From Candidatus Rifleibacterium amylolyticum (GTDB lineage Bacteria > Muiribacteriota > Ozemobacteria > Ozemobacterales > Ozemobacteraceae), in the NCBI GenBank assembly GCA_009917695.1, contig JAACJG010000002.1, positions 1 through 64,000 on the forward strand: DNA of 64,000 nt, read 5' to 3'. The notes below the pieces were generated by a model. The model worked only from the letters and a program-made list of their open reading frames with translations, did not search any database and was not told the origin of the DNA. Positions 7,375-16,641 of this stretch are shown piece by piece. Position 1 is the stretch's first letter. Every line of letters begins with the position of its first letter. The position numbers and the translations under genes were made by a program.

Positions 7375-8610
7375 TCAGATGCCGTGTTGCGCAATAACAG
7401 ACTCAAGAAAATCTACAAATCTTGCAGCGAGCAGGTTGCGGTCGAATTCGGTTTCGGCAAGCTTTCTGGCTTTCTGACTCAGTTGCGGGCGGCGGGCCTT
7501 GTTATCGGCAAGATAGCACAAGGCTTCGGCGAAAGCCTTGGGATTATTGGGTTCAACCGCTACGCCACAATCATGCTCTTTGATCATGTCGGCGAGCCAG
7601 CCGGGGTAATTATTCAGAACCGGCAGGCCAGAGGCAATGTAGTCAAAGAACTTGTTCGGTGACGTGCCGTAGTAAAAGGCAGGAACATTATCAAGTATCA
7701 TCAGGCCAACATCAGCGCAGCTTACAATTTTACCAAGCTCCGTCTTAGGCATCGGGTCGATGAAAAAACAGTTATGCAACCCTTCCTTTTCTGCTCTGGC
7801 GATCAAAGCAGGCTTGAGCTTGCCATCACCGATAAAAAAAATCTTTATATCAGCACGTGCCTTTTGCTTCAGAATAACAGCCGCATCCAGAACTGCATGC
7901 AGGCCGTTGGCAAGGCCGTGGGCCCCGGTAAAAACCGCAACACAATCATTCTCTGTGACGCCCGGCAAATTCAGATCAGACCTGTCGCCCGGAACAAAAA
8001 TATCAAGATCGCAGCCATTGGGAATCATGGTTACGGCTTTACCAGGAGCACTGCGTTTTTCAATCCCTGCCTTGATTCCCGGAGAGAGGCCAATGCAGGC
8101 AGAAGCGGCACGATAAGTCATCAGCTCAAGAAATGACATGCCAGCGAGAACAAATGGGTTGGTAACAACTCCCATAGCCTTTGGAAGCTCCGGCCACAGA
8201 TCGCGAACCTCGAAAACGAAAGGCTTTCTGCGCAAATATCTTGCAAAAATTCCCGGGATACCCGCTGTAAGTGGCGTGCTAGTTGCAAAAACCATGTCAT
8301 ATTCAAGGGTTAAGGCAAAGTATATGCTGACAATGGCATAACACACAAAAAGCCACGCCCTCTGCAACAGGCTCTGGTGATTGCTGTATTCAAGATTGAA
8401 CTGAATTACATCGATACCATCGACAATACCTCTGCGAAAAAGGTCCTGCTGGGAGCCAGAAAGCTCAAGATCTTTATTCTGACCCTGCGAAACACAAACC
8501 ATGGTAACACGATGCCCACGCTTGAGCAGCCGTTGAGCCATCTCATAAGAGCGGGTACCACCAGCTGAACGTGGAGTATTGAAATACTGATGAAAGTATA
8601 AAACGTGCAT
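7375..8610 (-). CDS. Glycosyltransferase family 4, WbuB-like
   Basis: A 411-residue GT-B glycosyltransferase. The N-terminal YFNTPRSAGGTRSYE stretch is the acceptor-side motif of WbuB-like enzymes. The C-terminal donor-binding region is SPNKFFDYIASGLPVL followed by the AVEP segment. WbuB transfers L-FucNAc-type sugars to lipid-linked intermediates, but the donor here cannot be read from sequence. It sits between the heparinase-like gene (8735) and the four-gene cassette (7369). No clear Shine-Dalgarno is seen upstream; an intergenic repeat lies at 8660-8693. Confidence 0.82.
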   Translation of the reverse strand: MHVLYFHQYFNTPRSAGGTRSYEMAQRLLKRGHRVTMVCVSQGQNKDLELSGSQQDLFRRGIVDGIDVIQFNLEYSNHQSLLQRAWLFVCYAIVSIYFALTLEYDMVFATSTPLTAGIPGIFARYLRRKPFVFEVRDLWPELPKAMGVVTNPFVLAGMSFLELMTYRAASACIGLSPGIKAGIEKRSAPGKAVTMIPNGCDLDIFVPGDRSDLNLPGVTENDCVAVFTGAHGLANGLHAVLDAAVILKQKARADIKIFFIGDGKLKPALIARAEKEGLHNCFFIDPMPKTELGKIVSCADVGLMILDNVPAFYYGTSPNKFFDYIASGLPVLNNYPGWLADMIKEHDCGVAVEPNNPKAFAEALCYLADNKARRPQLSQKARKLAETEFDRNLLAARFVDFLESVIAQHGI

Positions 8611-8659
8611 ATAAAACAGCTTTCAAATAAGTTTAAAGCAACGCAAGCTTCTATTACAG

Positions 8660-8693
8660 TCATTGCGAGGAACGAAGTGACGAAGCAATCTCA
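8660..8693. repeat. Dispersed repeat of the 'GTCATTGCGAGGAACG' type
   Basis: The 34-bp palindrome-like sequence starts gtcattgcgaggaacgaag and ends acgaagcaatctc. A diverged, inverted relative lies at about 33179-33220 (gagattgcttcgttgcc...cgcaatgac). Repeats with this sequence are common between genes in many bacteria. It occupies the 124-bp gap between two polysaccharide genes. Confidence 0.75.
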
Positions 8694-8734
8694 CTGAAAG
8701 TGAATATTGCATGTTGCTTGCGTTAAATAATTTA

Positions 8735-10702
8735 TCACACGGGTTCAAAATATGAAATAAATTTCACGCTGTCTCTGCTTTTTACGCACATTTCAATAGA
8801 TAAGGCAGGTTCAGCACAATAATAGTGAGGCGACCACCATCCCGCATCAGTAACCTTATCAGCTCTTATAAGCATGGTCGCTTCAATTGGCGCATCGGTT
8901 GTAATTGTCAGCCTATAAAAGCCGGCTGGAGTGTGCAAAACCAGAGTATGATCCTTTTCGTTGAATTCGCATTCATAATCAGCCAGCAACCAGTGAAGAC
9001 TTATGGTCTGCGAATTTCTTAGAATGCCGGTTTTTGCAACTGTGTCTTCAATTAACCAGCTATCAGGGCCTTTTTGCTGAATTTTCCTGGTATGTAAAAC
9101 ACCATTTTCCCGGTAGGCGTTATGGGTTGCAGTAAAAATTCTTTTCTCTGAGCACCAGTCTGTTTTTGCGCGTGGCCAGGGCAAATATAGAAATCGACTG
9201 ACCTTCTTCAACTGGTCAGAATCGTTCACACAGACAGTGTTATGTACCCGGGTCGAACAAAACATGCCTGAAAACTGGCCGTCTGAATTGTAAGAATACG
9301 AGCCGGGGTCTAAAGTAATCGGTATTCCCTTCCACCACAGATCTACATGTAATAGATCCGCCTGTGCCGGCCGGTGAATGAACTTTTCCGGAGCATAACA
9401 AAACAATCTTGAATTCTCGCCGGCGAAGATGAACCAGCCACTCTTAACCATTGCCGGGTCAGCATTTTGAGCCATAACCCTATCGTCTTTGCTTGCAGCA
9501 AGCGAAAACCAGAACAGTGCTTCGTCATGCTTCCCGCAAGGCATGTCTATCTGGCAGTTCAGCAGGCTCGCCAGCAGAATTACCGACGGTCTGAAATCGA
9601 GAAAGTCAGAATTTGCCAAAGGCAAAATGTTTGCCCCGTCATTAGGCCCATGCAATGGCGCGCGCCCACACGTCAGATCAGTGATGTTGACCATAAACTG
9701 CAAAGCCCTGGCAGCCGCCTGCAATATGCCAGGAACAGGCGTACTGCCCAATGTCTTTTTGATTGCCAGATACCAGGTCAGATCATGCAGCACCACTCGA
9801 TGATAGACAGTAGAATGCTGAGAAAATGCACCGTCTTCGTAAACCAGAGATTTCAGCTGCCTGATCAGCTCTTTTTCGGCCAAAGCCACATACTTTGCCG
9901 AACCCGGTAAACCTGGCAAAAGCATCGCAGCAGTGTATAACCCGACGCACTCACTTATACCGTGATTGTTGCTCTGACTCAACGCATAATTGAGATTACC
10001 GGCAATTCTGACAGCAGTAGAAGCGACAAATTTTCTCCATTTTGCGAGTCTTTCAGGGGTGGTGGCCTGGGCACAGGATAACGCCCGACGGGCGAAACAG
10101 GTTGCAATCAACCTGAATGCGGCCTCCTGACCGCACTTCCAGTTTACTCCGCGATTTGGAGGATTTTCATCCAGCCAGTTTTCAAACAGTCGCCAGAATC
10201 CTTCGGCAAAACGTTCATCACCGGTTCTGGCATAGGCACGTGACAGAGCAAATGCCCAGGGGAAACGGTTAATTTCCCACACACATTTTACATCTCCCTG
10301 ACCAAAATCAGAAATCTTTGACCAGTGCAGGCTTTTGTCATACACTGCCCCGCTCACGGGATTATGGTGCCAGTCTGGCGGGAAACCGAGCTGCTTACGA
10401 TGATAACTGAACAGCAAAAATTCGCCACGCAATACAGCTTCGGCTTCTTCAATTACATTATGTGATAAAGCCGAGGCAGTATCCCACGCTTTCAGTCTAT
10501 TTTGTGTCTGCTGGTCGATTTTGTCAGGGATAAAAGCAAGCGCAGCAGTGCATTCCTGTTGGTCAGATACAGCCGGCCAGCTGGCAATTGGCATTCTGCG
10601 TTCGAACAGCCCCAGTTTGTGGGCAACTGCATAATAGCAGCGGTAGACCAACCATCCGGGCCCGAGGTGCTTCAGCAGATAAAAAATAGTTTTTATTTGC
10701 AA
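8735..10702 (-). CDS. Heparinase II/III-family (alginate-lyase-like) protein
   Basis: A 655-residue protein with an alpha-alpha toroid N-terminal half (NRFPWAFALSRAYARTGD about 160-180, SQSNNHGISE about 245-255, YHRVVLHDLTWYL about 305) and a beta-sandwich Hepar_II_III C-terminal half (WWKGIPITLDPGSYSY, RVHNTVCVND). Family members cleave uronic-acid-containing polysaccharides, and members in O-antigen clusters probably edit or trim the polymer. There is no signal peptide, so a cytoplasmic or unconventional location is likely. It lies four bases from the WecB-like gene, which indicates co-transcription. Confidence 0.85.
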   Translation of the reverse strand: MQIKTIFYLLKHLGPGWLVYRCYYAVAHKLGLFERRMPIASWPAVSDQQECTAALAFIPDKIDQQTQNRLKAWDTASALSHNVIEEAEAVLRGEFLLFSYHRKQLGFPPDWHHNPVSGAVYDKSLHWSKISDFGQGDVKCVWEINRFPWAFALSRAYARTGDERFAEGFWRLFENWLDENPPNRGVNWKCGQEAAFRLIATCFARRALSCAQATTPERLAKWRKFVASTAVRIAGNLNYALSQSNNHGISECVGLYTAAMLLPGLPGSAKYVALAEKELIRQLKSLVYEDGAFSQHSTVYHRVVLHDLTWYLAIKKTLGSTPVPGILQAAARALQFMVNITDLTCGRAPLHGPNDGANILPLANSDFLDFRPSVILLASLLNCQIDMPCGKHDEALFWFSLAASKDDRVMAQNADPAMVKSGWFIFAGENSRLFCYAPEKFIHRPAQADLLHVDLWWKGIPITLDPGSYSYNSDGQFSGMFCSTRVHNTVCVNDSDQLKKVSRFLYLPWPRAKTDWCSEKRIFTATHNAYRENGVLHTRKIQQKGPDSWLIEDTVAKTGILRNSQTISLHWLLADYECEFNEKDHTLVLHTPAGFYRLTITTDAPIEATMLIRADKVTDAGWWSPHYYCAEPALSIEMCVKSRDSVKFISYFEPV

Positions 10703-10706
10703 AGTT

Positions 10707-11798
10707 TCAGATCAACTTATCAAGATGTGCAACGATTCGTTCAGCGGTTTTTCCGTCCCATAGTGGAGGAATCTGCCCCTTTTTCCAGTTACCGGCCATG
10801 AGCTTTGCAAAATAAGGTGCATAGCGCCCGGGGTCAGTACCGATAAGTTCGTTTGTGCCCACTGTAATGGTTTCAGGCCGCTCGGTATTATCGCGAGCAG
10901 TCAGACAGGGAACGCCCATCACGGTGGTTTCTTCGGTTATTCCACCTGAATCGGTAACAACCGCAAAGGCATTCTTGACCAGATAATTGAATTCAAGATA
11001 GCCCAATGGCTCGGTCAGATGCAGATTGGGTGCGGCCAGACCCAGACCAGCGAGATTTTTTGCAGTTCTGGGATGAACCGGAAACACCACCGGCATGCCG
11101 TTCGAATGAGTCAGAATAGTTTCCAGCATTGTCTTCAGATGTTGCTCACCATCGACATTATTGGGACGATGCAGAGTGACGACAAGATACTTCTGTGCCT
11201 GCAACCCAGCCTGCTGCCAGATCGTCGGTGCCCTGAAATTCGGCATCTGTCGAAGCAGAGTATCGATCATGGTGTTGCCGACAAAAAATATGCGGTCTTC
11301 AGAAACGCCGGTTTTACGCAGATAAGCATTCGCCACCTCGCTGGTGGTGAAAAACCAGTTGGTAATAGCATCGGTAACCATGCGGTTAATTTCTTCAGGC
11401 ATGCTCCAGTCACCGGAACGAATGCCGCCTTCGACATGAGCAACTGGCACATGCAGTTTTTGAGCGGTTATCGAGCAGGCCATGGTTGAGGTGACATCGC
11501 CGACAACCAGACAAAGTCGACTTTTTTCTGCCAGCAGAAGCTTTTCGTAGCCGGTCATAATCCCGGCAGTCTGTTCAGCCTGGGTGCCAGAACCGACTTC
11601 GAGATTGAAATGCGGGTCTGGTATGCCAAGCTGCTCGAAAAAGCTCCCTGACATGTTTTTATCGTAATGCTGGCCGGTATGAATCAACCGGTAAGCAAGA
11701 TCAGAACCGTTGCGTCTGGCAGCTTCAAGCGCATGAATAATCGGCGCAATTTTCATGAAGTTCGGCCGCGCCCCGGCAATAATATCGATTTTTCGCAT
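10707..11798 (-). CDS. wecB: UDP-N-acetylglucosamine 2-epimerase (non-hydrolysing), WecB-like
   Basis: A 363-residue GT-B-fold epimerase. GARPNFMKIAPI at the N-terminus, HTGQHYD, VVGDVTST, HVEGGIRS, PEEINRMVTD and TDSGGITEE with NTERPET towards the C-terminus are all typical of non-hydrolysing UDP-HexNAc 2-epimerases (WecB/FnlC/WbpI group). The likely product is UDP-ManNAc or, in L-FucNAc-type routes, a C2 epimer of a deoxy sugar. The dehydrogenase at 31.7 kb could oxidise UDP-ManNAc or UDP-GlcNAc. It is not the hydrolysing NeuC/LegG type needed for legionaminic acid. Confidence 0.88.
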   Translation of the reverse strand: MRKIDIIAGARPNFMKIAPIIHALEAARRNGSDLAYRLIHTGQHYDKNMSGSFFEQLGIPDPHFNLEVGSGTQAEQTAGIMTGYEKLLLAEKSRLCLVVGDVTSTMACSITAQKLHVPVAHVEGGIRSGDWSMPEEINRMVTDAITNWFFTTSEVANAYLRKTGVSEDRIFFVGNTMIDTLLRQMPNFRAPTIWQQAGLQAQKYLVVTLHRPNNVDGEQHLKTMLETILTHSNGMPVVFPVHPRTAKNLAGLGLAAPNLHLTEPLGYLEFNYLVKNAFAVVTDSGGITEETTVMGVPCLTARDNTERPETITVGTNELIGTDPGRYAPYFAKLMAGNWKKGQIPPLWDGKTAERIVAHLDKLI

Positions 11799-11819
11799 AT
11801 TTAGACCTCAAAACCTTCT

Positions 11820-13997
11820 TCAATCGGATAACAGATCGGCATACTCTCTGTTGATGTTCACGCTGCGGCGCTCATGGCCGCTTTTAACTGCAGCAAAACT
11901 TGCGAGGGTGACATTCACAATATCTGCAAATGGAATCAACGGCTGGCCGCCTTTTTCGATCAATCCAACGAACTCGGCAAACTGGCTGGCGTGGCCTTTG
12001 TCCTGACTCCAGGTTTTGTGGGAACTGAAGCCTTTGAATCCATGCCCATCGAGTCTGGCAAAGTTATCGAGCACAAGTACTCTGCCTTCAGAAAACACCT
12101 GCAGAGATTCTTTCGGAAAAGCCTTGTTGCCGTTGGCAAAATAATTTACTACTCCAACCGAACCATCGGCAAACCCCAGTGAGATCGCTGCCGTGTCATA
12201 GGTATTGTGGCCGGGCTTGTTCATGAATTGACAGTTTACACTTACGACATGGGCAGCGGTGATAAACTGCATGAGGTCGATAAAATGACAGGCCTCGCCA
12301 ATAATTCTGCCACCACCAGCCTGCGGGTCATGTACCCAGTGTTCTGAAGGTATAATGCCGGCATTTACGGTCATCTGCAGAGCCAGAGGTTCGCTTCGAC
12401 CTGAAAGCAGTTCTTTGATCTTTACGACATGCGGGCTGAACCTGCGATTAAACCCAACCATAACCTGAAGTCCTGCTTTGTCGGAAGAAGCTTGCCTGCC
12501 GACAAGCCGACAGATTTCTTTCAGTTCTTCGACATTCAGGCAGAGAGGCTTTTCGACGAAAACATGTTTGCCGCTTTCAAGAGCGCGCTTGACCATGGCT
12601 GCATGGCTGTTGTGGTTGGTAGCGATAAAAACAGTATTGACGGCTTTGTCTGACCATACGGCTTCAAGATCAGTGGTAGCGTTTTCAAATGAGAATTTTC
12701 GCGCAATATGGGCAGCGGCTGCCGCATTGGTTCTGGCGGTAATGTACTTGAGCCGGGCCGAAGTTTTAGCCAAAGCTGGAACCATGGTCATTTTAGCGAA
12801 GTTCCCGGCACCGAGTACAGCCGCCACGGTTTTTGCAGCATTGCTTCTGGGGGGGTGCGCAAAGCTAATGGTTCTTTCGGGTTTCTGCTGTTGCGGATAC
12901 TGCAGAATGACACCAAGTGAACCTGCATTGCCGGTGATCAACTGATAAGCCTCCGTAGCTTTGGAAAACTCGAATCGGTGGGTAATGAGACTGTTGACAT
13001 CGATCTGGCGGGCAGCGATTGCATCGAGCATGGCAACAAAATTGCGTTGTTCGGTCCAGCGCACAAAACCTGGTGGATAATCCTGACCTTTCTGTTCGTA
13101 AGCAGGGTCGTAACGCCCGGGGCCGTAAGAACAGGAAACCTGAAAGGTCAGTTCCTTTTCATAAAAATCGCTGCGCTGCAGATTGAGCCCGACAACTCCT
13201 ACCAGCACTATTTTGCCGCGCTTTCGGCACATCTGTGCCGCCTGGTGCACGATTTCGTCGGTTTTGGCACTGGCGGTTATTACTACGGCATCGACACCAA
13301 GATTCTGCGAGAAAGCTGCAGCGTAATTAACCAGATCTCCGCTGCCAATCTGGAAAATTTCGGCGCCAAACTGACGAGCCAGCTGCAAACGATCTTTATC
13401 GAGGTCGACAGCCAGAACATGGCAACCGCTGGCTCGCAGCAACTGCACGACGACCAGGCCGATGAGCCCGGCACCGAAAACGACGACCCGCTGACCAAGT
13501 TCAGGTTGAATCAGTCTGACACCTTGCAGGCCGATAGAGCCAAGTACGGTAAAGGTGGCTTCTTCATCGGAAACTGTGTCTGGTATTTTTGCACAAAGAT
13601 TTTTCGGCACACAGACGAATTCAGCATGATTACCGTTAGAGGCGACCCTGTCGCCGACAGCGAAGCCTTCGACGTCAGCACCTACTTCAATTACGGTACC
13701 GACATTGCAGTAGCCAAGTGGCAAGGGCTCATCCAAGCGGTTGAAAACAGTCTCCAGAGTCGGCAGCAAACCATCGGTTCTGATCTTATCAAAAACCTGT
13801 TTTACTTTATCAGGCTGTGACCTGGCTTTCTGCAAAAGATTCGCCTGACCGAATTCGACAAGCATACGCTCTGTACCAGCGGAAAGTAAAGACGCGCGGG
13901 TCTGAACAAGAATTTGTCCCCCTTTCAAGCTTGGCACAGGCACTTCTGTAACTTCGGTAACACCACTTTTAAGATTTTGCAGGATCTGTTTCATCAA
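11820..13997 (-). CDS. Bi-domain oxidoreductase: zinc-type alcohol dehydrogenase fused to Gfo/Idh/MocA dehydrogenase
   Basis: A 725-residue fusion. Residues about 1-370 form an MDR alcohol-dehydrogenase-like half (VVVFGAGLIGLVVVQLL for cofactor binding at about 170, GSIGLQGVRL). Residues about 390-725 form a Gfo/Idh/MocA half (AAVLGAGNFAKMTMV at about 390, HVFVEKPLCLN near 480, GEACHFIDLMQF near 580). This fusion is found in polysaccharide clusters, often beside WecB-like and heparinase-like genes, as here; its sugar substrate is not established. It lies five bases from the amidotransferase gene. The gene at 60.3 kb is another Gfo/Idh/MocA protein with a different N-terminus. Confidence 0.87.
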   Translation of the reverse strand: MMKQILQNLKSGVTEVTEVPVPSLKGGQILVQTRASLLSAGTERMLVEFGQANLLQKARSQPDKVKQVFDKIRTDGLLPTLETVFNRLDEPLPLGYCNVGTVIEVGADVEGFAVGDRVASNGNHAEFVCVPKNLCAKIPDTVSDEEATFTVLGSIGLQGVRLIQPELGQRVVVFGAGLIGLVVVQLLRASGCHVLAVDLDKDRLQLARQFGAEIFQIGSGDLVNYAAAFSQNLGVDAVVITASAKTDEIVHQAAQMCRKRGKIVLVGVVGLNLQRSDFYEKELTFQVSCSYGPGRYDPAYEQKGQDYPPGFVRWTEQRNFVAMLDAIAARQIDVNSLITHRFEFSKATEAYQLITGNAGSLGVILQYPQQQKPERTISFAHPPRSNAAKTVAAVLGAGNFAKMTMVPALAKTSARLKYITARTNAAAAAHIARKFSFENATTDLEAVWSDKAVNTVFIATNHNSHAAMVKRALESGKHVFVEKPLCLNVEELKEICRLVGRQASSDKAGLQVMVGFNRRFSPHVVKIKELLSGRSEPLALQMTVNAGIIPSEHWVHDPQAGGGRIIGEACHFIDLMQFITAAHVVSVNCQFMNKPGHNTYDTAAISLGFADGSVGVVNYFANGNKAFPKESLQVFSEGRVLVLDNFARLDGHGFKGFSSHKTWSQDKGHASQFAEFVGLIEKGGQPLIPFADIVNVTLASFAAVKSGHERRSVNINREYADLLSD

Positions 13998-14002
13998 TAA
14001 AT

Positions 14003-15142
14003 CTACCTTTTTATTGATCTTTCGGCGCCGATAGCTTTTAAAATTCTGGCACCAAGATTAAACAGATACTCCTCATTTTTGTAATCCCAGTAAAACTTTT
14101 TAGGCATCTTGAAATAGCTCTGTAGTTCATCAGTTGTAATACTAAGCTTCTTTGCAATATAACTGAAATCCGACTCAATGGTTTCTGGATCATAGGCAGG
14201 TTTTTTGAGCTTTTCCAAAGCTTCTTCCCGCTTCATTTGAGAGGTAAGAATCAAGCTCGAATATTGAACTCTTCGAGTATCAAAGCCAAATCGCTCTGGG
14301 AGCCAATAACTTTCGTAAAACTTTGTAAATCTTGACTCAAAATGCTTTTGTGGATATGGTCGCCAACCATATTCATTCTCAAGAACAGCAGCCGCTTCAG
14401 ATTTAATATAAGGCCTGTAATTCAAGGGTTTAACAACCTTTACACCTTTAACATACCGTAGAAAGAATTTGTGTCTCAGCACTGAACTGAATGGGTAGGT
14501 TTTCAGTTCAATTGTGCAAAATCTCTTTATGATATCACGAATATGGCTCATATCCGTTCCATAATAGAGAAATTCCATGGGGTTCCTCACACATTCGGTT
14601 GAAATGTTTCCACCGTTCAAAATATATTTAATTCCATATTTGTCGGCGAAATTATACAAGGTAGCTACAAAAGCATGATCTTGAGGGATGTCGATATGCG
14701 GCAGACCAGATTTGAAAAATGCCAGCTGAAAATCCTTCATTTCTTCCCAATTTATTACTTCGGTATAAAGATCTAGCCCCAGCTTTTCAATCATAACCTT
14801 GATATTGTGAACAGCCAGTTCGGAATTCCAACCACCATCAACGTGAAACACAAGGGGTCTGAGTCCGAATTCCTTAACGGCGATATGCAACATGTAAGAG
14901 CTGTCAACGCCACCGCTCAAACCTAAAAGACAATCAAAATCATTTGTCTTGCCCTTCCGCTTTATATCCTCAACGATATTTTGCAGTTCTACCCTGCCTC
15001 TTGCATCTGTATGCCAGTTTGGAAGAATATTGTCATAAAAATCACGGCAATGATCGCAAACACCCTTTTCGTCAAACTGAATTCTGGTGTCCGATGTATC
15101 CATAACGCAGTTTGAACATACTTGATATGCTTTATCAGCCAT
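14003..15142 (-). CDS. N-acetyl sugar amidotransferase (WbpG/PseA/WbuX family)
   Basis: A 379-residue PP-loop ATPase that turns an N-acetyl group on a sugar into an acetamidino group, using ammonia delivered by a HisH/HisF pair. Visible motifs are two cysteine pairs (CSNC 9-12, CDHC about 29-32) and the PP-loop SGGVDSS near residue 75. Also present are HVDGGWNSELAV, GGNISTE and YGTDMSHI. The ATG at 15142 is preceded by GGAG at a good distance; an upstream in-frame start (15244) would add a hydrophobic 34-residue leader not usual for the family. The hisF- and hisH-like genes are directly upstream. Confidence 0.88.
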   Translation of the reverse strand: MADKAYQVCSNCVMDTSDTRIQFDEKGVCDHCRDFYDNILPNWHTDARGRVELQNIVEDIKRKGKTNDFDCLLGLSGGVDSSYMLHIAVKEFGLRPLVFHVDGGWNSELAVHNIKVMIEKLGLDLYTEVINWEEMKDFQLAFFKSGLPHIDIPQDHAFVATLYNFADKYGIKYILNGGNISTECVRNPMEFLYYGTDMSHIRDIIKRFCTIELKTYPFSSVLRHKFFLRYVKGVKVVKPLNYRPYIKSEAAAVLENEYGWRPYPQKHFESRFTKFYESYWLPERFGFDTRRVQYSSLILTSQMKREEALEKLKKPAYDPETIESDFSYIAKKLSITTDELQSYFKMPKKFYWDYKNEEYLFNLGARILKAIGAERSIKR

Positions 15143-15224
15143 CAATAAACTCCATGCCTTAAAATAGAATAGTGTCAATTGCAAAATAACGATGCTAAAG
15201 TAAAAACCAGCAATCTGCAAGCTT

Positions 15225-15995
15225 TTACTGCTTGATGTTAACAAAAGCTTCTATTTCAGCATGAGTTGGATAAGTAATGAGTACGGCTTTATGTTTACCT
15301 TTAAATACAAAAAAACTACCTGCAGCAGCGGCAGAAGCACCGGCAATATTTATGACGCTTCCCATATCTTGTATAGAGCAGGCTCCTCCACATGCAACAA
15401 CAGGAACACTGACTGAGGCAGCAACAGTTTTTATCAACGCATGATCATATCCTGTCATCATTCCATCTCTGTCAACAGAATTCAGCAACATTTCTCCAGC
15501 TCCAGCGAGCTCAAGGTTTTTTGCATAATCAGTTGGGCTTAATTTTAAGGTTGTTCTTTCAACATGATTAAAAACAAGAGGCGTACCCCAAAAATTGTAT
15601 TTTACATCTATTGATGCAACAATACTCTGACTACCAAATTTTTCTACAGCATCAGTTAAAAGAGAAACATCATGGTAGAGGCATGAATTAAGTATCACCT
15701 TTTCGACACCGAGAGAAAATAGTTTTTTCATCTGGTCGATATTTTTAACTCCGCCACCATAAGCCAAAGGCATAAAACATTCCGAAGCAATGTCCTCTAT
15801 TAAATTAAAATCCGGCCCTCGACTCTCTTTAGAGGCATCAATATCTAAAAAAACAAGCTCATCTACCTCCTTCTCATTAAATATTCTGACTGCATTTATA
15901 GGATCGCCAACATACTTTGATTCGCAAAATTTGAATGTTTTAATCAATCCTCGACCGCGCAACAGCAATACTGGAATGATTCGATTTCTAAGCAT
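15225..15995 (-). CDS. HisF-like cyclase subunit of the sugar amidotransferase system
   Basis: A 256-residue TIM-barrel protein resembling HisF: LRNRIIPVLLLRGRGLIKT, VFLDIDASK with the first catalytic Asp position, PLAYGGGV, VASIDVKY, LNSVDRDGMMTGYD with the second Asp, VVACGGA. With no histidine operon around, and with hisH two bases upstream and a WbpG-type amidotransferase downstream, it acts in acetamidino sugar synthesis and not in histidine synthesis. These WbuZ/HisF2-type proteins channel ammonia from HisH to the amidotransferase. Its composition is AT-rich. Confidence 0.85.
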   Translation of the reverse strand: MLRNRIIPVLLLRGRGLIKTFKFCESKYVGDPINAVRIFNEKEVDELVFLDIDASKESRGPDFNLIEDIASECFMPLAYGGGVKNIDQMKKLFSLGVEKVILNSCLYHDVSLLTDAVEKFGSQSIVASIDVKYNFWGTPLVFNHVERTTLKLSPTDYAKNLELAGAGEMLLNSVDRDGMMTGYDHALIKTVAASVSVPVVACGGACSIQDMGSVINIAGASAAAAGSFFVFKGKHKAVLITYPTHAEIEAFVNIKQ

Positions 15996-15997
15996 GT

Positions 15998-16615
15998 TTA
16001 TAACTCTGCAAAATTCTTCAAAAGCTTCATCCCAAACTTATGACTTTTCTCTGGGTGGAATTGAACGCCATATATGTTTTCTTTGGCTATGGCGCAAGCA
16101 AATTCCTCGCCATAAACACAACTAGCCAGAACATCTCTCCTATCATCGCATTCGACATAATAAGAATGAACGAAATAAAATCGACTTTCACTATCTTCGA
16201 AATTTTTAAATAAGGTTCGATATGAAACTGGACAAACCTCGTTCCATCCCATATGAGGCACTTTCATCTTTTCTCCAATCGAACAGCCAAACCGTTTCGT
16301 CCGCGCTTTAAACCATCCAAGACCACTTTCGCTGCCTTCCTCACTTTTTTCCGTCATAAGCTGCATGCCCAAGCAAATACCCAATATATTTTTTTTCTCA
16401 ACCAGAACCTCGTGTGACAAGACTTCAATTAAGCCATTTTGTCGCAAATTTGCAACTCCTTCATCAAACGCGCCAACTCCAGGCAAAATAAGCTTTCTAG
16501 CATTTCGAATCTCAGCAGGATTCTTTGTTGCGAAACATTTTGTCCCAAGCAAGGCCATCATATTCTGAATAGATTTGATATTACCCAACCCATAATCAAT
16601 TATTGCAATGTCCAT
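15998..16615 (-). CDS. HisH-like glutaminase subunit of the sugar amidotransferase system
   Basis: A 205-residue class I glutamine amidotransferase: IIDYGLGNIKSI, LPGVGAFDEG, the nucleophile cysteine in ILGICLGMQL (about residue 83), and the His-Glu of the triad in VQFHPEKSH near 187. It releases ammonia from glutamine and passes it through the HisF-like partner. The pair is dedicated to sugar modification by context. The gene ends two bases before hisF, and a 26-base gap separates it from the glycosyltransferase upstream. Confidence 0.87.
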   Translation of the reverse strand: MDIAIIDYGLGNIKSIQNMMALLGTKCFATKNPAEIRNARKLILPGVGAFDEGVANLRQNGLIEVLSHEVLVEKKNILGICLGMQLMTEKSEEGSESGLGWFKARTKRFGCSIGEKMKVPHMGWNEVCPVSYRTLFKNFEDSESRFYFVHSYYVECDDRRDVLASCVYGEEFACAIAKENIYGVQFHPEKSHKFGMKLLKNFAEL

Positions 16616-16641
16616 CTAACCACCATATTATAAAATACAAT

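Noticed and set aside
8658-8700. tRNA-like or attachment-site sequence
   Set aside because: It matches the common gtcattgcgaggaacg intergenic repeat, not a tRNA.
15225-16615. Histidine biosynthesis hisH-hisF genes
   Set aside because: No other his genes; the WbpG-type amidotransferase beside them shows a sugar-modification role.
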